DNA of 64,000 bases from Taudactylus pleione (GCA_031769625.1 JAUIMM010000642.1:744001-808000), one strand, 5' to 3'; shown: positions 36,223 through 50,708, counted from the first letter of the stretch. Numbers and translations: made by a program. Notes: a model not told the origin generated them from the letters alone.

Positions 36223-39200
36223 GACACCATAAGAAGAAAACCCAAAGCATGGGGTCCTCCTGTCACCTAGTCCAAGCATATTCTGCAGGGGATGTGTGCC
36301 TCTTCCCTAGGAAAAAAACCAGCCAGAGGCATCACTAGGGTCTTGGGAGCCTAGGGCAAGTTGAGAAGAACTGCGTGCCCCCCCCCTCCCTGACCCCCCC
36401 ATAGACACATAGAGAAAAGTATTTATGCGCGCCAGAGGCGCGCAGCAAAAAATGGGTGTGGTCACATACCGAAGGGGCGTGGCCACTAAAAATGGGGCGT
36501 GCCAACATGACACGCCACCCATTTCTCGTCACTCTGGGAACATTACTTTCTATTCCATATACACCTTACCGATGCGGTGGTTTCTCACAATGTGGAAACT
36601 CTGAAGAAATATATCCTCCATGGGAAGACAGCGTCTGCAGTCGGCATTCATTATTCATGTAGGGCACATCGTCCAGAAGATGCCTGTTTGTGTGGGAATA
36701 TTAACAAGGTCATCAACTTACAACAGCGGTTCAACCACACTCATTCCCCCTGTGTATTTCCTGCCCCCTGCATCTCTTAGCCACAACATCTCCCCCTGCA
36801 TCGTCTCTCAGCACATCATAACCTCCCCAGACAGACACACACTGACAAAAGCGTACACAGACACGCACACCTCTTTCACACAAATGCAGCCAGCCAAATA
36901 AATAAAACGGCTTGCGTATGCAGGCACTTTTAGCACTACCAGTGCCTGCATACCCATGGCTGAAAAAGCATGGTGAAGCTTGAAGAAATCACCCAGGACC
37001 TGCTGGGACCTGTAGTGCCACAGAAAAAAACACATATAAACTAGATATGTGCGCCAGACCATTTTTGCTAGATTTGGTTTTGGCTCTGATTCGTCGTCCG
37101 GCCTTGGATTTGGATTTGCCAAAGCGCCATGACTGGTTTTGGATTCGAATTTAGATTTGGATTTTTTTACAAAAATTGACAAAGAAAGCTAAAATCACAT
37201 AATTTGGGCATTTTTTTGTTCCCAGAGTATTATTAACCTCAATAACATTCATTTCCAGTCATTTACAGTCAATTTAGACCACCTCACAGCTCACAATATT
37301 ATTTTCACCATGATTGGCCAAAGGCTGCAGTGAGCTGGCAGGTTACTAAGCGACAGAGTGGCGGCACAGACACCGCAGTTTAAAGCACATCTATGAAACA
37401 TTGCCACTGACTACTGAGTCACAGTACTTGTGTGTTACGGACACACTGAGGGCTAAGGCCCAATGAGTCACGGTGCATGTAAACACAGTGGGCTATGGCC
37501 CAAGGAATCACAGTACTTGTATACACAGTGGGGTACAGCCCAAGGAGTCAAGGTGCTTGTATACACAGTGGGGTACAGCACAAAAAAAAAGTGTTTTTTT
37601 TTACTTTTTAAACTTTTAAATCTCTTCAATTTTTTTTTTACTTTTAAACTTTGTTTTTTTTGCACACACAGCCACTTGTGAGTCTGGACACAGCCCCTTT
37701 AATCAGCAGTATATAGCGCAGCATACATCAGCGAGCAGTGTGCCCCCTTACACAGTCACTTTGCCAGCACAGCCAACTCTAAATGACCCCCAGAGTGTAC
37801 GTATATTTAGCACAGTGGGCCTATTCTGTATAGTGGCCAAGCATAACAGGGATATATTGCATACTGATCAAAAGTTACATTAGGCTAAATTGAATATTTA
37901 TCAATCCTAAAAGTCTACTGTATAATGGGCAAAATCGGTCCTCCACTGTATATTCATCATTGCCAATTCTATTCTATACTGGGAACAGAGACTATTGGGG
38001 AGATTCAAAAAGAAGCACGTTTCCATCAGAATATTGCACGCTGATGTAATGCTGGTCATCCTGCAGGAAAACCTCGCTCGGCTTTGCTCACACCTATAGA
38101 GGTGCAGAAATAACTAGCCTTGGCCTAGCTATTAATGTCATTTCAATTTATAAACATCCTAGCAGTATTTTCATATTAATTGTGTTTTTTATTTTCATTT
38201 AATCCCTTGCTTGTTTTCTACCCAAGTAGCAGTCTTGAAAAATAAAAATTGGACAGAAGCAGCAGGTTAATGAAATGAGAAAGAGCTGATAGGAACTGAT
38301 TGATTAAATGAGTGGATGCAGTAAAAGAGAACTTTGGCGAATAAGGAGAAGGCAAAGGGACAGATGTGTAATAATAATAATAAATGGCAGGTGTATCATG
38401 GGAAGCAGAGGTGATGGAGAATATAAAAATATCACACATCAGTAGAGATTATTTTGTGCACTTCTCCTTTAAGGAATGTAGAACACGAGTGAGGTCATGC
38501 TGTGATGTCATAATGGTAACTCTTTGCTGTTGCTCACTCTTAACCGCCCAGGACACTGACATAGCATTATCATTGCTGGCATTAACATACTCCAAATACA
38601 TCTCTTGCACCCAGCCCACTGAGGGAAAAATATCCTCTTGAGGTAAGTATCTCATCAAAGACAAGGGCGTTTCACTTGGATGTGCCTGCAGACTTGGAGC
38701 TTGACTACCCTAAAATATGACCTTGAGCTTGTTTATTTCTATAATTGGAGGTTCTAGCAGCACAGCACATCTATCGCAATGTAGTAGCCATTCAGGTAAA
38801 CTCGGTGCTTCTCAAAAGGGGATGACCATCCTCTTCAGAAAATTGCGCAGCTTTGTGAGGAATGTAAATTGGGTAATGTCAGGAGATGTGGACAGGAACT
38901 ATACTAATGACGTCAGCCAATGTTATTTATTAATGTGGTAAACTGTATACTGTATTTTAGTGTCAAATGTTCATACAGTATTTTAAATAAGTTTGGAAAT
39001 ATAACTCTGCATAGCCTCCTAGTGCCCAGAGGGACGGGCAATCCTTCAAGCCATGGGTCCCCAGAGGTTTCCTCCACAGGGGGTTTTTCCTCTCCTGAGT
39101 GCTGAAGGATGATTCTTTGTGAGTCACGAGGCTTCCACCATCTTGGTCTTCTTATAGGACAACCTTGTAAGAGCCTCCGGCTAATCTTGGGCACTAATTT

Positions 39201-39844
39201 ATTTACAATGCAGAGTAGAAATAAAGTGTTATTTTCCATGTGCTAAAAATTCATAATAAATATATTTTCAAATTGATTTTACTTGATGTGGTCTTTCCTT
39301 TTTTTCATAATGGAGTCTCTTAGAAGGTTAAGAGGCTGTGAGGTCTACTATCCTGTTAATAGAATTGAGATTTGATAATCTTCGCACTACATAATAGATT
39401 AAGGTTATGACCTAATGGCAATGTGTAGGATATGGCGGTGGTACATGATGTCATTGGGGAAGTGGTCAAGTCTAGAAAGGACACAAAAAATAAAAGAGAT
39501 CAGGTGAAACAGAAATAATCTAAAATGTTTTCTAATATACAGTATATACTCTTCTGTGCTGGACAAAATGAAGCAAACGACATATGGAAGGTTACAGTCC
39601 CTTTAAGTAGCAAATATTTAAGATGGTTTTCAAGGCATTTCTTAAAGAGGTCGGATACCCTGTCCAATTGCATTATTTAATGCAATCATCCTGCAGACTT
39701 GGAAGCAGTGGGGTGCACTTGCAGAACAGGTAGCCATTCTGAATGGATGAAAAATGGCATCATTGGCTCACAATAACTTACGAGATGCCTAATTGTGTCT
39801 GCCAAGACCCAGGCAATTGCTCAATGTCATGATCCTGAGCTGTT
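36223..39844 (+). repeat. Unit 11, subtype A
   Basis: Complete copy, 3622 bp. Haplotype: C9, loop AGA, A848 and G1818. Private T-to-A changes occur at 39238 and 39838. The first creates an extra minus-strand ATG that lengthens a shadow frame without other significance. Confidence 0.95.
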
Positions 39845-41472
39845 GACACCATAAGAAGAAAACCCAAAGCATGGGGTCCTCCTGTCACCTAGTCCAAGCA
39901 TATTCTGCAGGGGATGTGTGCCTCTTCCCTAGGAAAAAAACCAGCCAGAGGCATCACTAGGGTCTTGGGAGCCTAGGGCAAGTTGAGAAGAACTGCGTGC
40001 CCCCCCCCTCCCTGACCCCCCCATAGACACATAGAGAAAAGTATTTATGCGCGCCTCTGGCGCGCAGCAAAAAATGGGTGTGGTCACATACCGAAGGGGC
40101 GTGGCCACTAAAAATGGGGCGTGCCAACATGACACGCCACCCATTTCTCGTCACTCTGGGAACATTACTTTCTATTCCATATACACCTTACCGATGCGGT
40201 GGTTTCTCACAATGTGGAAACTCTGAAGAAATATATCCTCCATGGGAAGACAGCGTCTGCAGTCGGCATTCATTATTCATGTAGGGCACATCGTCCAGAA
40301 GATGCCTGTTTGTGTGGGAATATTAACAAGGTCATCAACTTACAACAGCGGTTCAACCACACTCATTCCCCCTGTGTATTTCCTGCCCCCTGCATCTCTT
40401 AGCCACAACATCTCCCCCTGCATCGTCTCTCAGCACATCATAACCTCCCCAGACAGACACACACTGACAAAAGCGTACACAGACACGCACACCTCTTTCA
40501 CACAAATGCAGCCAGCCAAATAAATAAAACGGCTTGCGTATGCAGGCACTTTTAGCACTACCAGTGCCTGCATACCCATGGCTGAAAAAGCATGGTGAAG
40601 CTTGAAGAAATCACCCAGGACCTGCTGGGACCTGTAGTGCCACAGAAAAAAACACATATAAACTAGATATGTGCGCCAGACCATTTTTGCTAGATTTGGT
40701 TTTGGCTCTGATTCGTCGTCCGGCCTTGGATTTGGATTTGCCAAAGCGCCATGACTGGTTTTGGATTCGAATTTAGATTTGGATTTTTTTACAAAAATTG
40801 ACAAAGAAAGCTAAAATCACATAATTTGGGCATTTTTTTGTTCCCAGAGTATTATTAACCTCAATAACATTCATTTCCAGTCATTTACAGTCAATTTAGA
40901 CCACCTCACAGCTCACAATATTATTTTCACCATGATTGGCCAAAGGCTGCAGTGAGCTGGCAGGTTACTAAGCGACAGAGTGGCGGCACAGACACCGCAG
41001 TTTAAAGCACATCTATGAAACATTGCCACTGACTACTGAGTCACAGTACTTGTGTGTTACGGACACACTGAGGGCTAAGGCCCAATGAGTCACGGTGCAT
41101 GTAAACACAGTGGGCTATGGCCCAAGGAATCACAGTACTTGTATACACAGTGGGGTACAGCCCAAGGAGTCAAGGTGCTTGTATACACAGTGGGGTACAG
41201 CACAAAAAAAAAGTGTTTTTTTTTACTTTTTAAACTTTTAAATCTCTTCAATTTTTTTTTTACTTTTAAACTTTGTTTTTTTTGCACACACAGCCACTTG
41301 TGAGTCTGGACACAGCCCCTTTAATCAGCAGTATATAGCGCAGCATACATCAGCGAGCAGTGTGCCCCCTTACACAGTCACTTTGCCAGCACAGCCAACT
41401 CTAAATGACCCCCAGAGTGTACGTATATTTAGCACAGTGGGCCTATTCTGTATAGTGGCCAAGCATAACAGG

Positions 41473-42165
41473 GATATATTGCATACTGATCAAAAGTTAC
41501 ATTAGGCAAAAGTTACATTAGGCTAAATTGAATATTTATCAATCCTAAAAGTCTACTGTATAATGGGCAAAATCGGTCCTCCACTGTATATTCATCATTG
41601 CCAATTCTATTCTATACTGGGAACAGAGACTATTGGGGAGATTCAAAAAGAAGCACGTTTCCATCAGAATATTGCACGCTGATGTAATGCTGGTCATCCT
41701 GCAGGAAAACCTCGCTCGGCTTTGCTCACACCTATAGAGGTGCAGAAATAACTAGCCTTGGCCTAGCTATTAATGTCATTTCAATTTATAAACATCCTAG
41801 CAGTATTTTCATATTAATTGTGTTTTTTATTTTCATTTAATCCCTTGCTTGTTTTCTACCCAAGTAGCAGTCTTGAAAAATAAAAATTGGACAGAAGCAG
41901 CAGGTTAATGAAATGAGAAAGAGCTGATAGGAACTGATTGATTAAATGAGTGGATGCAGTAAAAGAGAACTTTGGCGAATAAGGAGAAGGCAAAGGGACA
42001 GATGTGTAATAATAATAATAAATGGCAGGTGTATCATGGGAAGCAGAGGTGATGGAGAATATAAAAATATCACACATCAGTAGAGATTATTTTGTGCACT
42101 TCTCCTTTAAGGAATGTAGAACACGAGTGAGGTCATGCTGTGATGTCATAATGGTAACTCTTTGC
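41473..42165. other. A-to-B switch interval in hybrid unit 12
   Basis: The last A-specific bases are GG at 41471-41472 and the first B-specific base is C at 42166. Between them A and B copies have no fixed difference, so the crossover or conversion border cannot be placed more exactly. The interval is 693 bp long: 677 bp of shared sequence plus the 16-bp duplication. Confidence 0.85.
41492..41523. repeat. 16-bp direct tandem duplication, unique to unit 12
   Basis: AAAAGTTACATTAGGC occurs twice in immediate succession (41492-41507 and 41508-41523). Every other copy has it once (for example at about 1648-1663). It accounts exactly for the 16-bp excess of unit 12. It lies within the interval in which the copy changes from A to B. 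A link to the recombination event is inference. Confidence 0.97.
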
Positions 42166-43482
42166 CGTTGCTCACTCTTAACCGCCCAGGACACTGACAT
42201 AGCATTATCATTGCTGGCATTAACATACTCCAAATACATCTCTTGCACCCAGCCCACTGAGGGAAAAATATCCTCTTGAGGTAAGTATCTCATCAAAGAC
42301 AAGGGCGTTTCACTTGGATGTGCCTGCAGACTTGGAGCTTGACTACCCTATAATATGACCTTGAGCTTGTTTATTTCTATAATTGGAGGTTCTAGCAGCA
42401 CAGCACATCTATCGCAATGTAGTAGCCATTCGGGTAAACTCGGTGCTTCTCAAAAGGGGATGACCAACCTCTTCAGAAAATTGCGCAGCTTTGTGAGGAA
42501 TGTAAATTGGGTAATGTCAGGAGATGTGGACAGGAACTATATTAATGACGTCAGCCAATGTTATTTATTAATGTGGTAAACTGTATACTGTATTTTAGTG
42601 TCAAATGTTCATACAGTATTTTAAATAAGTTTGGAAATATAACTCTGCATAGCCTCCTAGTGCCCAGAGGGACGGGCAATCCTTCAAGCCATGGGTCCCC
42701 AGAGGTTTCCTCCACAGGGGGTTTTTCCTCTCCTGAGTGCTGAAGGATGATTCTTTGTGAGTCACGAGGCTTCCACCATCTTGGTCCTCTTATAGGACAA
42801 CCTTGTAAGAGCCTCCGGCTAATCTTGGGCACTAATTTATTTACAATGCAGAGTAAAAATAAAGTGTTATTTTCCTTGTGCTAAAAATTCATAATAAATA
42901 TATTTTCAAATTGACTTTACTTGATGTGGTCTTTCCTTTTTTTCATAATGGAGTCTCTTAGAAGGTTAAGAGGCTGTGAGGTCTACTATCCTGTTAATAG
43001 AATTGAGATTTGATCATCTTCGCACTACATAATAGTTTAAGGTTATGACCTAATGGCAATGTGCAGGATATGGCGGTGGTACATGATGTCATTGGGGAAG
43101 TGGTCAAGTCTAGAAAGGACACAAAAAATAAAAGAGATCAGGTGAAACAGAAATAATATAAAATGTTTTCTAACATACAGTATATACTCTTCTGTGCTGG
43201 ACAAAATGAAGCAAACGACATATGGAAGGTTATAGTCCCTTTAAGTAGCAAATATTTAAGATGGTTTTCAAGGCATTTCTTAAAGAGGTCGGATACCCTG
43301 TCCAATTGCATTATTTAATGCAATCATCCTGCAGACTTGGAAGCAGTGGGGTGCACTTGCAGAACAGGTAGCCATTCTGAATGGATGAAAAATGGCATAA
43401 TTGGCTCACAATAACTTACGAGATGCCTAATTGTGTCTGCCAATACCCAGGCAATTGCTCAATGTCATGATCCTGTGCTGTT

Positions 43483-46400
43483 GACACCATAAGAAGAAAA
43501 CCCAAAGCATGGGGTCCTCCTGTCACCTAGTCCAAGCATATTCTGCAGGGGATGTGTGCCTCTTCCCTAGGAAAAAAAACAGCCAGAGGCATCACTAGGG
43601 TCTTTGGAGCCTAGGGCAAGTTGAGAAGAACTGCGTGCCCCCCCGACCCCCCCATAGACACATAGAGAAAAGCATTTCTGCGCGCCTCTGGCGCGCAGCA
43701 AAAAATGGGTGTGGTCACATACCGAAGGGGTGTGGCCACTAAAAATGGGGCGTGCCAACATGACACGCCACCCATTTCTCGTCACTCTGGGAACATTACT
43801 TTCTATTCCATATACACCTTACCGATGCGGTGGTTTCTCACAATGTGGAACCCCTGAAGAAATATATCCTCCATGGGAAGACAGCGTCTGCAGTCGGCAT
43901 TCATTATTCATGTAGGGCACATCGTCCAGAAGATGCCTGTTTGTGTGGGAATATTAACAAGGTCATCAACTTACAACAGCGGTTCAACCACACTCATTCC
44001 CCCTGTGTATTTCCTGCCCCCTGCATCTCTTAGCCATTCCATCTCCCCCTGCATCGTCTCTCAGCACATCATAACCTCCCCAGAGACACACACACTGACA
44101 AAAGCGTACACAGACACGCACACCTCTTTCACAAAAATGCAGCCAGCCAAATAAATAAAACGGCTTGCGTATGCAGGCACTTTTAGCACTACAAGTGCCT
44201 GCATACCCATGGCTGAAAAAGCATGGTGAAGCTTGAAGAAATCACCCAGGACCTGCTGGGACCTGTAGTGCCACAGAAAAAAACACATATAAACTAGATA
44301 TGCGTGCCAGACCATTTTTGCTGGATTTGGATTTGGCTCTGATTCGTCGTCCGGCCTTGGATTTGGATTTGCCAAAGCGCCATGACTGGTTTTGGATTTG
44401 AATTTAGATTTGGATTTTTTTACAAAAATTGACAAAGAAAGCTAAAATCACATAATTTGGGCATTTTTTTGTTCCTAGAGTATTATTAACCTCAATAACA
44501 TTCATTTCCAGTCATTTACAGTCAATTTAGACCACCTCACATCTCACAATATTATTTTCACCATGATTGGCCAAAGGCTGCAGTGAGCTGGCAGGTTACT
44601 AAGCGACAGAGTGGCGGCACAGACACCGCAGTTTAAAGCACATCTATGAAACATTGCCACTGACTACTGAGTCACAGTACTTGTGTGTTACGGACACACA
44701 GAGGGCTAAGGCCCAATGAGTCACGGTGCATGTAAACACAGTGGGCTATGGCCCAAGGAATCACAGTACTTGTATACACAGTGGGGTACAGCTCAAGGAG
44801 TCAAGGTGCTTGTATACACAGTGGGGTACAGCACAAAAAAAAAAGTGTTTTTTTTTACTTTTTAAACTTTTAAATCTCTTCAATTTTTTTTTTACTTTTA
44901 AACTTTGTTTTTTTTGCACACACAGCCACTTGTGAGTCTGGACACAGCCCCTTTAATCAGAATATAGCGCAGCATACATCAGCGAGCAGTGTCCCCCCTT
45001 ACACAGTCACTTTGCCAGCACAGCCAACTCTAAATGACCCCCAGAGTGTACGTATATTTAGCACAGTGGGCCTATTCTGTATAGTGGCCAAGCATAACAT
45101 TGATATATTGCATACTGATCAAAAGTTACATTAGGCTAAATTGAATATTTATCAATCCTAAAAGTCTACTGTATAATGGGCAAAATCGGTCCTCCACTGT
45201 ATATTCATCATTGCCAATTCTATTCTATACTGGGAACAGAGACTATTGGGGAGATTCAAAAAGAAGCACGTTTCCATCAGAATATTGCACGCTGATGTAA
45301 TGCTGGTCATCCTGCAGGAAAACCTCGCTCGGCTTTGCTCACACCTATAGAGGTGCAGAAATAACTAGCCTTGGCCTAGCTATTAATGTCATTTCAATTT
45401 ATAAACATCCTAGCAGTATTTTCATATTAATTGTGTTTTTTATTTTCATTTAATCCCTTGCTTGTTTTCTACCCAAGTAGCAGTCTTGAAAAATAAAAAT
45501 TGGACAGAAGCAGCAGGTTAATGAAATGAGAAAGAGCTGATAGGAACTGATTGATTAAATGAGTGGATGCAGTAAAAGAGAACTTTGGCGAATAAGGAGA
45601 AGGCAAAGGGACAGATGTGTAATAATAATAATAAATGGCAGGTGTATCATGGGAAGCAGAGGTGATGGAGAATATAAAAATATCACACATCAGTAGAGAT
45701 TATTTTGTGCACTTCTCCTTTAAGGAATGTAGAACACGAGTGAGGTCATGCTGTGATGTCATAATGGTAACTCTTTGCCGTTGCTCACTCTTAACCGCCC
45801 AGGACACTGACATAGCATTATCATTGCTGGCATTAACATACTCCAAATACATCTCTTGCACCCAGCCCACTGAGGGAAAAATATCCTCTTGAGGTAAGTA
45901 TCTCATCAAAGACAAGGGCGTTTCACTTGGATGTGCCTGCAGACTTGGAGCTTGACTACCCTATAATATGACCTTGAGCTTGTTTATTTCTATAATTGGA
46001 GGTTCTAGCAGCACAGCACATCTATCGCAATGTAGTAGCCATTCGGGTAAACTCGGTGCTTCTCAAAAGGGGATGACCAACCTCTTCAGAAAATTGCGCA
46101 GCTTTGTGAGGAATGTAAATTGGGTAATGTCAGGAGATGTGGACAGGAACTATATTAATGACGTCAGCCAATGTTATTTATTAATGTGGTAAACTGTATA
46201 CTGTATTTTAGTGTCAAATGTTCATACAGTATTTTAAATAAGTTTGGAAATATAACTCTGCATAGCCTCCTAGTGCCCAGAGGGACGGGCAATCCTTCAA
46301 GCCATGGGTCCCCAGAGGTTTCCTCCACAGGGGGTTTTTCCTCTCCTGAGTGCTGAAGGATGATTCTTTGTGAGTCACGAGGCTTCCACCATCTTGGTCC

Positions 46401-47095
46401 TCTTATAGGACAACCTTGTAAGAGCCTCCGGCTAATCTTGGGCACTAATTTATTTACAATGCAGAGTAAAAATAAAGTGTTATTTTCCTTGTGCTAAAAA
46501 TTCATAATAAATATATTTTCAAATTGACTTTACTTGATGTGGTCTTTCCTTTTTTTCATAATGGAGTCTCTTAGAAGGTTAAGAGGCTGTGAGGTCTACT
46601 ATCCTGTTAATAGAATTGAGATTTGATCATCTTCGCACTACATAATAGTTTAAGGTTATGACCTAATGGCAATGTGCAGGATATGGCGGTGGTACATGAT
46701 GTCATTGGGGAAGTGGTCAAGTCTAGAAAGGACACAAAAAATAAAAGAGATCAGGTGAAACAGAAATAATATAAAATGTTTTCTAACATACAGTATATAC
46801 TCTTCTGTGCTGGACAAAATGAAGCAAACGACATATGGAAGGTTATAGTCCCTTTAAGTAGCAAATATTTAAGATGGTTTTCAAGGCATTTCTTAAAGAG
46901 GTCGGATACCCTGTCCAATTGCATTATTTAATGCAATCATCCTGCAGACTTGGAAGCAGTGGGGTGCACTTGCAGAACAGGTAGCCATTCTGAATGGATG
47001 AAAAATGGCATAATTGGCTCACAATAACTTACGAGATGCCTAATTGTGTCTGCCAATACCCAGGCAATTGCTCAATGTCATGATCCTGTGCTGTT
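43483..47095 (+). repeat. Unit 13, subtype B
   Basis: Complete copy, 3613 bp. It is the only full B copy whose GC palindrome (43679-43697, loop TCT) keeps both perfect arms. It has a private C-to-T at 43731 (GGGTGTGGCC) and GATCATC near unit offset 3173. Confidence 0.95.
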
Positions 47096-50000
47096 GACAC
47101 CATAAGAAGAAAACCCAAAGCATGGGGTCCTCCTGTCACCTAGTCCAAGCATATTCTGCAGGGGATGTGTGCCTCTTCCCTAGGAAAAAAAACAGCCAGA
47201 GGCATCACTAGGGTCTTTGGAGCCTAGGGCAAGTTGAGAAGAACTGCGTGCCCCCCCGACCCCCCCATAGACACATAGAGAAAAGCATTTCTGCGTGCCT
47301 CTGGCGCGCAGCAAAAAATGGGTGTGGTCACATACCGAAGGGGCGTGGTCACTAAAAATGGGGCGTGCCAACATGACACGCCACCCATTTCTCGTCACTC
47401 TGGGAACATTACTTTCTATTCCATATACACCTTACCGATGCGGTGGTTTCTCACAATGTGGAACCCCTGAAGAAATATATCCTCCATGGGAAGACAGCGT
47501 CTGCAGTCGGCATTCATTATTCATGTAGGGCACATCGTCCAGAAGATGCCTGTTTGTGTGGGAATATTAACAAGGTCATCAACTTACAACAGCGGTTCAA
47601 CCACACTCATTCCCCCTGTGTATTTCCTGCCCCCTGCATCTCTTAGCCATTCCATCTCCCCCTGCATCGTCTCTCAGCACATCATAACCTCCCCAGAGAC
47701 ACACACACTGACAAAAGCGTACACAGACACGCACACCTCTTTCACAAAAATGCAGCCAGCCAAATAAATAAAACGGCTTGCGTATGCAGGCACTTTTAGC
47801 ACTACAAGTGCCTGCATACCCATGGCTGAAAAAGCATGGTGAAGCTTGAAGAAATCACCCAGGACCTGCTGGGACCTGTAGTGCCACAGAAAAAAACACA
47901 TATAAACTAGATATGCGTGCCAGACCATTTTTGCTGGATTTGGATTTGGCTCTGATTCGTCGTCCGGCCTTGGATTTGGATTTGCCAAAGCGCCATGACT
48001 GGTTTTGGATTTGAATTTAGATTTGGATTTTTTTACAAAAATTGACAAAGAAAGCTAAAATCACATAATTTGGGCATTTTTTTGTTCCTAGAGTATTATT
48101 AACCTCAATAACATTCATTTCCAGTCATTTACAGTCAATTTAGACCACCTCACATCTCACAATATTATTTTCACCATGATTGGCCAAAGGCTGCAGTGAG
48201 CTGGCAGGTTACTAAGCGACAGAGTGGCGGCACAGACACCGCAGTTTAAAGCACATCTATGAAACATTGCCACTGACTACTGAGTCACAGTACTTGTGTG
48301 TTACGGACACACAGAGGGCTAAGGCCCAATGAGTCACGGTGCATGTAAACACAGTGGGCTATGGCCCAAGGACTCACAGTACTTGTATACACAGTGGGGT
48401 ACAGCTCAAGGAGTCAAGGTGCTTGTATACACAGTGGGGTACAGCACAAAAAAAAAAGTGTTTTTTTTTACTTTTTAAACTTTTAAATCTCTTCAATTTT
48501 TTTTTTACTTTTAAACTTTGTTTTTTTTGCACACACAGCCACTTGTGAGTCTGGACACAGCCCCTTTAATCAGAATATAGCGCAGCATACATCAGCGAGC
48601 AGTGTCCCCCCTTACACAGTCACTTTGCCAGCACAGCCAACTCTAAATGACCCCCAGAGTGTACGTATATTTAGCACAGTGGGCCTATTCTGTATAGTGG
48701 CCAAGCATAACATTGATATATTGCATACTGATCAAAAGTTACATTAGGCTAAATTGAATATTTATCAATCCTAAAAGTCTACTGTATAATGGGCAAAATC
48801 GGTCCTCCACTGTATATTCATCATTGCCAATTCTATTCTATACTGGGAACAGAGACTATTGGGGAGATTCAAAAAGAAGCACGTTTCCATCAGAATATTG
48901 CACGCTGATGTAATGCTGGTCATCCTGCAGGAAAACCTCGCTCGGCTTTGCTCACACCTATAGAGGTGCAGAAATAACTAGCCTTGGCCTAGCTATTAAT
49001 GTCATTTCAATTTATAAACATCCTAGCAGTATTTTCATATTAATTGTGTTTTTTATTTTCATTTAATCCCTTGCTTGTTTTCTACCCAAGTAGCAGTCTT
49101 GAAAAATAAAAATTGGACAGAAGCAGCAGGTTAATGAAATGAGAAAGAGCTGATAGGAACTGATTGATTAAATGAGTGGATGCAGTAAAAGAGAACTTTG
49201 GCGAATAAGGAGAAGGCAAAGGGACAGATGTGTAATAATAATAATAAATGGCAGGTGTATCATGGGAAGCAGAGGTGATGGAGAATATAAAAATATCACA
49301 CATCAGTAGAGATTATTTTGTGCACTTCTCCTTTAAGGAATGTAGAACACGAGTGAGGTCATGCTGTGATGTCATAATGGTAACTCTTTGCCGTTGCTCA
49401 CTCTTAACCGCCCAGGACACTGACATAGCATTATCATTGCTGGCATTAACATACTCCAAATACATCTCTTGCACCCAGCCCACTGAGGGAAAAATATCCT
49501 CTTGAGGTAAGTATCTCATCAAAGACAAGGGCGTTTCACTTGGATGTGCCTGCAGACTTGGAGCTTGACTACCCTATAATATGACCTTGAGCTTGTTTAT
49601 TTCTATAATTGGAGGTTCTAGCAGCACAGCACATCTATCGCAATGTAGTAGCCATTCGGGTAAACTCGGTGCTTCTCAAAAGGGGATGACCAACCTCTTC
49701 AGAAAATTGCGCAGCTTTGTGAGGAATGTAAATTGGGTAATGTCAGGAGATGTGGACAGGAACTATATTAATGACGTCAGCCAATGTTATTTATTAATGT
49801 GGTAAACTGTATACTGTATTTTAGTGTCAAATGTTCATACAGTATTTTAAATAAGTTTGGAAATATAACTCTGCATAGCCTCCTAGTGCCCAGAGGGACG
49901 GGCAATCCTTCAAGCCATGGGTCCCCAGAGGTTTCCTCCACAGGGGGTTTTTCCTCTCCTGAGTGCTGAAGGATGATTCTTTGTGAGTCACGAGGCTTCC

Positions 50001-50708
50001 ACCATCTTGGTCCTCTTATAGGACAACCTTGTAAGAGCCTCCGGCTAATCTTGGGCACTAATTTATTTACAATGCAGAGTAAAAATAAAGTGTTATTTTC
50101 CTTGTGCTAAAAATTCATAATAAATATATTTTCAAATTGACTTTACTTGATGTGGTCTTTCCTTTTTTTCATAATGGAGTCTCTTAGAAGGTTAAGAGGC
50201 TGTGAGGTCTACTATCCTGTTAATAGAATTGAGATTTGATAATCTTCGCACTACATAATAGTTTAAGGTTATGACCTAATGGCAATGTGCAGGATATGGC
50301 GGTGGTACATGATGTCATTGGGGAAGTGGTCAAGTCTAGAAAGGACACAAAAAATAAAAGAGATCAGGTGAAACAGAAATAATATAAAATGTTTTCTAAC
50401 ATACAGTATATACTCTTCTGTGCTGGACAAAATGAAGCAAACGACATATGGAAGGTTATAGTCCCTTTAAGTAGCAAATATTTAAGATGGTTTTCAAGGC
50501 ATTTCTTAAAGAGGTCGGATACCCTGTCCAATTGCATTATTTAATGCAATCATCCTGCAGACTTGGAAGCAGTGGGGTGCACTTGCAGAACAGGTAGCCA
50601 TTCTGAATGGATGAAAAATGGCATAATTGGCTCACAATAACTTACGAGATGCCTAATTGTGTCTGCCAATACCCAGGCAATTGCTCAATGTCATGATCCT
50701 GTGCTGTT
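47096..50708 (+). repeat. Unit 14, subtype B
   Basis: Complete copy, 3613 bp. The left palindrome arm is changed to TGCGTGCC. It has GGCGTGGTC (T at 47349), shared only with unit 18, and a private change GACTCAC (C at 48373). It carries the A-like state GATAATC near 50241, shared with unit 15 only among B copies. Confidence 0.95.

Larger units (their letters stand above)
1..41472. repeat. Subtype A block of the array (units 1-11 and left part of unit 12)
   Basis: These copies share the A states at about 40 sites. Examples by unit 1 offset are the TCCCTGA segment after the C-run, GAAACTCTG near 376, CCACAACATC near 558, GGTTTTGGCTC near 855, CAGCAGTATATAG near 1483, and AACAGGG at 1623-1629. 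Unit length is 3621-3623 bp; the one-base differences come from a C-run of 8-10 or a T-run of 9-10. The block is not homogeneous: the palindrome loop (TCT or AGA), A/G at offset 848, T/G at 1461 and G/T at 1818 segregate among copies. The right limit is the last A-specific site in unit 12. Confidence 0.93.
39845..43482 (+). repeat. Unit 12, A/B hybrid copy with 16-bp duplication
   Basis: Complete copy, 3638 bp, the longest in the window. Every A/B diagnostic site I checked up to 41472 is A-type (loop TCT, A848, A-run of 9, CAGTATATAG, AACAGGG). Every site from 42166 on is B-type (TTTGCCGTTG, CCTATAAT, ATTCGGGTA, ATATTAATG, ATTGACTT, GGCATAATT). The switch therefore lies in 41473-42165. The extra 16 bp come from a direct duplication at 41492-41523. 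This copy is the array's subtype boundary. Confidence 0.95.
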
